Assembly (NCBI GenBank): GCA_032433595.1
Contig: JASWJB010000137.1
Location: 1 to 64,000, forward strand
Length of the DNA stretch: 64,000 bases
Direction of reading: 5' to 3'
Source: Conoideocrella luteorostrata
Taxonomy: Eukaryota; Ascomycota; Sordariomycetes; Hypocreales; Clavicipitaceae
In this document: one piece after another, positions 59,691 through 64,000 of the stretch
Layout: each line of letters starts with the position of its first letter
How positions within the stretch are numbered: the first letter of the stretch is position 1
Translations under genes and position numbers: made by a program
The notes under the pieces: model-generated
Databases searched by the model: none
The model's input: the letters and a program-made list of their open reading frames with translations, nothing else
What the model was told of the DNA's origin: nothing

Positions 59691-60148
59691 TATGAAGAAG
59701 ACGTGTGTGTAAGCTTTGATAAATTGATGAGATGGGAGTTGGGAAAGTCACGACTTATGGGCTTTGTGCGTAGTGCCAAGAGGGGGAAGCCGATGAGCTG
59801 AATCGTGGAGGTCGGAATTCCCCACATTCGGCGGGATGATCGAAGGCGATATCGGTCGGCGTTTTGGTGGTGTTTACGAGAGTAGGTCGAACTTCTTGCG
59901 ATACGGTACGGTTACGGTGACGTATTAGCTCAGGTGGGGAGAACCTGGCTACATCGCATGCTTCACAGAATGCGAAAATGACAGAACAAAGAAAATAATT
60001 GCATTCTTAAGTGCTCTTTAGAGTTATATACTGTGTGTACACTAGTTTCCATCTTCAATACTATAAATCAGCGACGATTGCGGGCGGTGGTTGTAGGTGG
60101 TGGTTGCGGACAGTCTCAATCAACTATGGCTTTGTGCGTTTCCAGCAT
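59691..60148. other. Intergenic region
   Basis: Promoter of the cyclase-family gene and the 3' flank of the membrane-protein gene. It contains short tandem elements: TACGGTACGGTTACGG at 59902-59917 and a GGTGGTTG repeat near 60084-60110. No gene is seen. Confidence 0.6.
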
Positions 60149-61046
60149 TTAGACTTGTTCGGCCTGATCCTCAGTGCACGTGAAAAGCTCCTCGATTTCT
60201 TGGGGCGCGAATTTTCTCACGCACAACACCATCATCACTCCGTATTGAGCCAGGAAAAGTATGCTATAAAACTAATATTAGCATTGCATCGAATAAAAAA
60301 AAAAAAGGTATTGTGGTATGCTGCAACTATCAATCGCGTCAAGGTTTACTTACCCAACGCAGAATGACATTTCCTCGGAAATTCTCAAGAGCTCCCGCAT
60401 CTCAATGAGATTTAAAGGCACGACACTAGAAGCGGCCTTGAGATCTTCTATACGGTCATTGAAAAAATCACGATAAAAGAACGCGCAGCCCGACCAGCAC
60501 ATCCAGGATATTGTAAAGCTGGCGAACATTATGATATCTAGAAGGGATGGACGAGCATTGCTTGGTGATACTGGTCCAAATTTGCATATGGCTAACTGAA
60601 ATAGTGTTGAAATAGACTATAAATCAGTGTTAGCTGTTAGCAATGCAACCACAGTGAAATTTTGGAGGTTGGTGATAAGAACTAACGTTGCAGAGATAGA
60701 ATACAACCGCCAAGAGAAGGTCTCTTTCTGGCTTGAGGCAGAGCATGCCCACTGCGACAATGATGCTGATGACTGAAAGGACAATCTGAATATAGCTCGT
60801 ATAAAGGATGAAGACATATCGTATCCCGACTGAACCGCCCTTGATATAGAGTCTCTCCGCTTTCACACGGACAGACATTGGAGGTTCTGTTGAAGACTGA
60901 GGTTGTGAGGCTTCCTGCTGAGATGTAGATGCAGGAATATGAGTATGGTGGTAGTCTGAAAGGTGCACTGGCTGCTGCTGGGTCGAGTTCCAGATTTCTT
61001 CTGGAGATGGCTCTGGAGCCGCTGGCATGGGGTTGGCTGAGAGCAT
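60149..61046 (-). CDS. Unknown four-helix membrane protein
   Basis: Three exons, complement(60149..60263, 60354..60616, 60687..61046), 245 residues; every junction keeps frame. The N-terminal 75 residues are hydrophilic (MLSANPMPAAPEPSPEEIW, Gln/Ser/His-rich) with no signal peptide. Hydrophobic segments follow: YVFILYTSYIQIVLSVISII, LLLAVVFYLCNSISTLFQLA, a segment around IIMFASFTISWMCWSGCAFF, and one in exon 3 (GILFLAQYGVMMVLCV). The tail is short and acidic (EIEELFTCTEDQAEQV). I do not recognise the family. A near-copy of the dispersed motif (TACGGAGTG) lies inside exon 3 as codons for Tyr-Gly-Val. A TATATAAA element lies about 120 bp upstream. Confidence 0.7.
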
Positions 61047-62314
61047 GATGATTCCTCGATGAAATTGTTGCTTTCGCGAATTAATATGGGTTTTGTACTG
61101 GAACAAGAACACATTAAATGAAAGGTGAGAGATTCAAATCTCCGTACGTGCCGAAATTATGTGTTTATATAGTGATGTAGATACTAGAGTATACTTTCAC
61201 GCATATGCGAGAGCTAACCTTGGAGTCATTAGGCTTTGAGTAACATCGGCGTTTGGGAATAGTGGCTGCATTGACTTTGGATAAGCATAAAAGAAATACC
61301 ACTGGAGAACTTGATAAAATTCAACTAAACTGGGAGTCGATAAGAAAAAAAAAAAACTCCGCTGGTTTTAGGGAATCAGGCGGTGCTGACTACGTTGCAT
61401 ATCGCCATAGAAACTTCTATTCCACGGTTGCGACTCTTGTACGTCCTGGGCTCAAATTCAAAATCTGTTTTCTCCTCGGTTGTTGGCTCGATTGCCTGGC
61501 TGTCACTCTGGATAAGTTTTCTCATCATTACCTTCTTGAAGCCATCTGCGTACACATAGCGTATGTAAGATTGGTGTTGCTACTGCGGAGGGAAAGTTCA
61601 CAGTAAGTTAAAAAAAACTTGGAACTCTCAAGGCGATGAACCTTAATACAGCCAGTGACGCCTATCCACGCGCATATGCGGAGCTTCTTGGCCCTCATCA
61701 CGCTGAGCGAGCGCACTGCGGTTGGTGTATCGAGATTTAAATTTAATCCTGCGTATGGTAGCCTTAGTGGCGGGGGGATTATTATGAGCGAAAAGTTGTA
61801 CGAAAGCTTAAGACAAGGACCAAGCGCTTCCAGTGAAAAGAAGGATTATAGAAACCTGGGGAGAAGCCTCAGGGCCTGCGTGGCTGGCAGTCTACTGTGT
61901 CAAGCCCATGGTCTGAGGGGGGATCGTGCAGGTAGCGATAGCTTTGTGGAGCAATGGCTATCGTGGGGAGTTCCTTATCTGTGTAGTCATAGTTACGGAG
62001 TACTGTCTCTGAATTTAGGGACCTAGGCGAGTGCAGCCTGCCCCGCACGAACCCCCCTTCCTCAGTCTTCGGATGCTTCTCGCAGTCGGCACTTGTCCCG
62101 ATGTGATGGCCCCAGAATACCACCAGATCTGACTTGTCGTACTTTCATATGCGACGAGCCGTTGTAAAACCATCTTTTGTCCCTGGCACTAGCATCGCTA
62201 AAAACGTTCGAATTATCACCTGCACATATCCGACATTAGGCTCTGACCCGCGGAGGAAATTACGGTGCGCATATGTAGCCCGCCCTCGCTTCATGCGTCC
62301 CCTCTGTGGCAGTA
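61047..62314. other. Divergent intergenic region
   Basis: Promoters of two divergent genes. It contains an A11 run at about 61346-61356 and one TACGGAGTA copy at 61995-62003. The open frames seen are not convincing. Confidence 0.6.
61164..61171 (-). promoter_or_regulatory. TATA box of the four-helix membrane protein
   Basis: TATATAAA on the minus strand, 118-125 bp upstream of the ATG at 61046. Confidence 0.45.
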
Positions 62315-64000
62315 ATGCCTCGCCCTCGAGTTCATCCTAGCCTAAGGCGTCGCGCTGCAGAAGCTTGCAACTTCTGTCGCGAGGCGAAGAAAAAATGCAG
62401 CGGAACGGCGCCATGCTCCCATTGTCTTCGTCGGGGCATTGGATCTCAGTGCATCATCACGCCGCGGCCCCAGAGATCTAGCACCAGAATGGCTGAAGAT
62501 GCTCCGATAGATGGGCCAATGAGCACATCCTCAACGACGTCTTCTAGTGGTCCGAGGTCAGATGGTGCGCTCGGGTTGTCGAAGAATGAGACGAGGGGGG
62601 CTCAGGCTGCTTCATTGCCGACGTTCAATCACCCCCATGCGAGAGCGAAAAGACATGCTGAGGACGCACCTACCCTTGGACCTTTGTCACCATCAGACTC
62701 TCGCCTCAGTCTGGGGGAACCAGATAGTCCGGAACAAAATCGTGGGCATCGTCCCTCAGATGCTTCTTCGGTGTCTGGAAACCCTCATTCTAGAATGCTC
62801 TTGAATCTACGAGGAGAGCGAGGTTAGTGCCCGACCGTGAACTACTGCCGCTCCCTCTCTACGCACACCTTTATTAACCTTGCGCATAAGTGTACATTGG
62901 AGGAGCTGCATCCTTATCTTTCTTGCAGCTTGTTCGGTCCATTGTGGCCGACCAGATTGGCCCATCTCAATTTTCTCATAATGACAAGAGCGAAACTATG
63001 CTGGAGAAGGAATCCCCTCATTCAGCCAGAAGCATGCCCGTGTCTAGCTTTGTAGAGCTGGATGTCGAGACGAAATTGCTTTACTCCCAATGCTACCATG
63101 CAGTTGTAAGTGATAGATCTTCCCTAACTGAAAGAAAGAGTTTTAGTACTCTGTGATTGTTAACCAAATCTAGACTGAAGGTTTTATCGACATATTCGGT
63201 CCGGTAGAGATTGAGGAATTTTTCATGCTCCCAGATGAGACGACGCCTAGTCCTCAGAAAAGCGCGGCTTTCGGCATGGTCCTAGCAGTTGGTGCTCAAT
63301 GCAAGTCAGCCGCTACTGCCCAAGATATCGGACAGAGTTACTTCAGAAGAGCGCAAGCTGATGCCTTTATCGGCATGCTGGAAGATCCCGATATCGATGT
63401 CGTGAGGTCATTTCTGCTCATGGCATTCTATTTGTTGGGGGAGTGCCGCCGAAATGCTGCCTTCATGTATTTGGGTATTGCCACTCGAGCTGCAGTGGCT
63501 CTTGGTCTGCATAGTCGCGAGTCTTATCAAAATTTGAATGACCCAAACGATAATTTGAGGTGAGACTTTCCCCCGGCTGTTCATAACATAGGATATGGCA
63601 ATGAGACGATGCTGATGCCAGCGTAGGTTACGGGTGTGGATTAGTCTGCGCATCCTCGACATGCTCGTGAACTCGATTTTGGGCCGCCCTGCAGCAACGG
63701 CAGGGTTAAACTCGGACGTGAACACCATTATTGAAGATTTATCTCGGACTGAAAAGACGGATGAACTGTCGCGCTTGATTGCTTCGCATCAAATAGTGTC
63801 GATTATTAATGGTATAGTGGACACGTTATACGACCGGAAAGAAATATCCACGCCCGTCGTTGAGGGTCTCTTGAATGAGATTGAGACATGGTCACGAAAC
63901 CTACCCAGTTGTGTCCAGGCACCGGGAAAGGGGTCACAAATATCTGGTGCGAAATACACCAAAGGCGCCATTGGTAGCGTCCATGTCTCGTGCTTGTACT
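62315..64000 (+). CDS. Zn2Cys6 transcription factor (5' part; runs off the window)
   Basis: A nuclear regulator, incomplete at the right edge. Exons: 62315..62822, 62891..63105, 63174..63559 and 63627..64000 (open). The single zinc cluster has C18, C21, C28, C34, C37 and C46 (spacing 2-6-5-2-8) with a basic AKKK between the second and third cysteines. A Ser/Pro-rich linker of about 110 residues follows. Exons 2-4 encode the fungal-specific TF middle homology domain (VYIGGAASLSFLQLVRSIVA, SQCYHAVTEGFIDIFGP, FLLMAFYLLGECRRNAAFMY, LRVWISLRILDM). The start is the first ATG before the cluster, with only non-ATG codons in frame just upstream. Target genes are unknown; its nearest neighbour is the divergent four-helix membrane protein. 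Confidence 0.9.

Noticed and set aside
61125..61145. T-arm-like GAGATTCAAATCTC sequence
   Set aside because: No matching acceptor stem, D arm or anticodon arm nearby, so not a tRNA gene.
1..64000. CRISPR arrays, rRNA genes, intact transposons
   Set aside because: None found. The repeated 9-mer has irregular spacing with no spacer-repeat pattern, and no transposase or reverse-transcriptase motif was recognised.

Overview
The window is nuclear DNA of a filamentous ascomycete. Short 49-100 nt introns with GTRNGT-type donors interrupt most genes, transcription factors are of the fungal-only Zn2Cys6 class, and the content (fungalysin M36 protease, a chitosanase-like start, many MFS and ABCG transporters, Dal5-like permeases) fits a hypocrealean/clavicipitacean soil or host-associated fungus. 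The genus is inference; no rRNA or marker gene is present. No tRNA, CRISPR array or intact transposon was seen.

Layout. 0-2 kb: a partial secreted protein (chitosanase-like N-terminus, minus strand) faces a secreted lysozyme-fold (GH23-like) enzyme. 4.0-6.6 kb: an 11-exon sugar-porter MFS gene (minus). 6.6-13.4 kb: almost 7 kb without a supportable gene, dense at its left end in a short dispersed motif. 13.4-20.1 kb: a secreted fungalysin metalloprotease (plus), then a full-size ABCG transporter (minus). 23.6-27.2 kb: a Dal5-type MFS permease (plus) convergent with a secreted choice-of-anchor-B/LVIVD-type protein (minus). 29.0-31.3 kb: an ArsB/NhaD/citrate-type permease (minus). 33.0-35.1 kb: an unknown polytopic membrane protein with a long disordered tail (plus). 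36.9-38.0 kb: an HSL-type esterase (plus).

41.6-48.2 kb looks like a small catabolic or detoxification cluster: a regulator with two tandem Zn2Cys6 clusters, a FAD-dependent aromatic-hydroxylase-like monooxygenase convergent with it, and an intronless Dal5/Tna1-type anion permease divergent from the monooxygenase. 51.7-59.7 kb holds a run of small-molecule enzymes: a Gre2-like NAD(P)-dependent reductase, a membrane-anchored TAP-like alpha/beta hydrolase, an APH-fold kinase, a short-chain dehydrogenase and a cyclase-family (PF04199-type) hydrolase. The window closes with an unknown four-helix membrane protein (60.1-61.0 kb) and the 5' part of a second Zn2Cys6 regulator (62.3 kb onward).

The most striking non-genic signal is the 9-mer TACGGAGTA/TACTCCGTA. 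I count 26 exact copies, where about 0.5 are expected by chance in 64 kb on both strands. They lie in intergenic DNA or an intron, and some are arranged as palindromes or stem-loops. Exon models were built by hand from splice signals and reading-frame continuity; all complete models keep frame, but none has transcript support.
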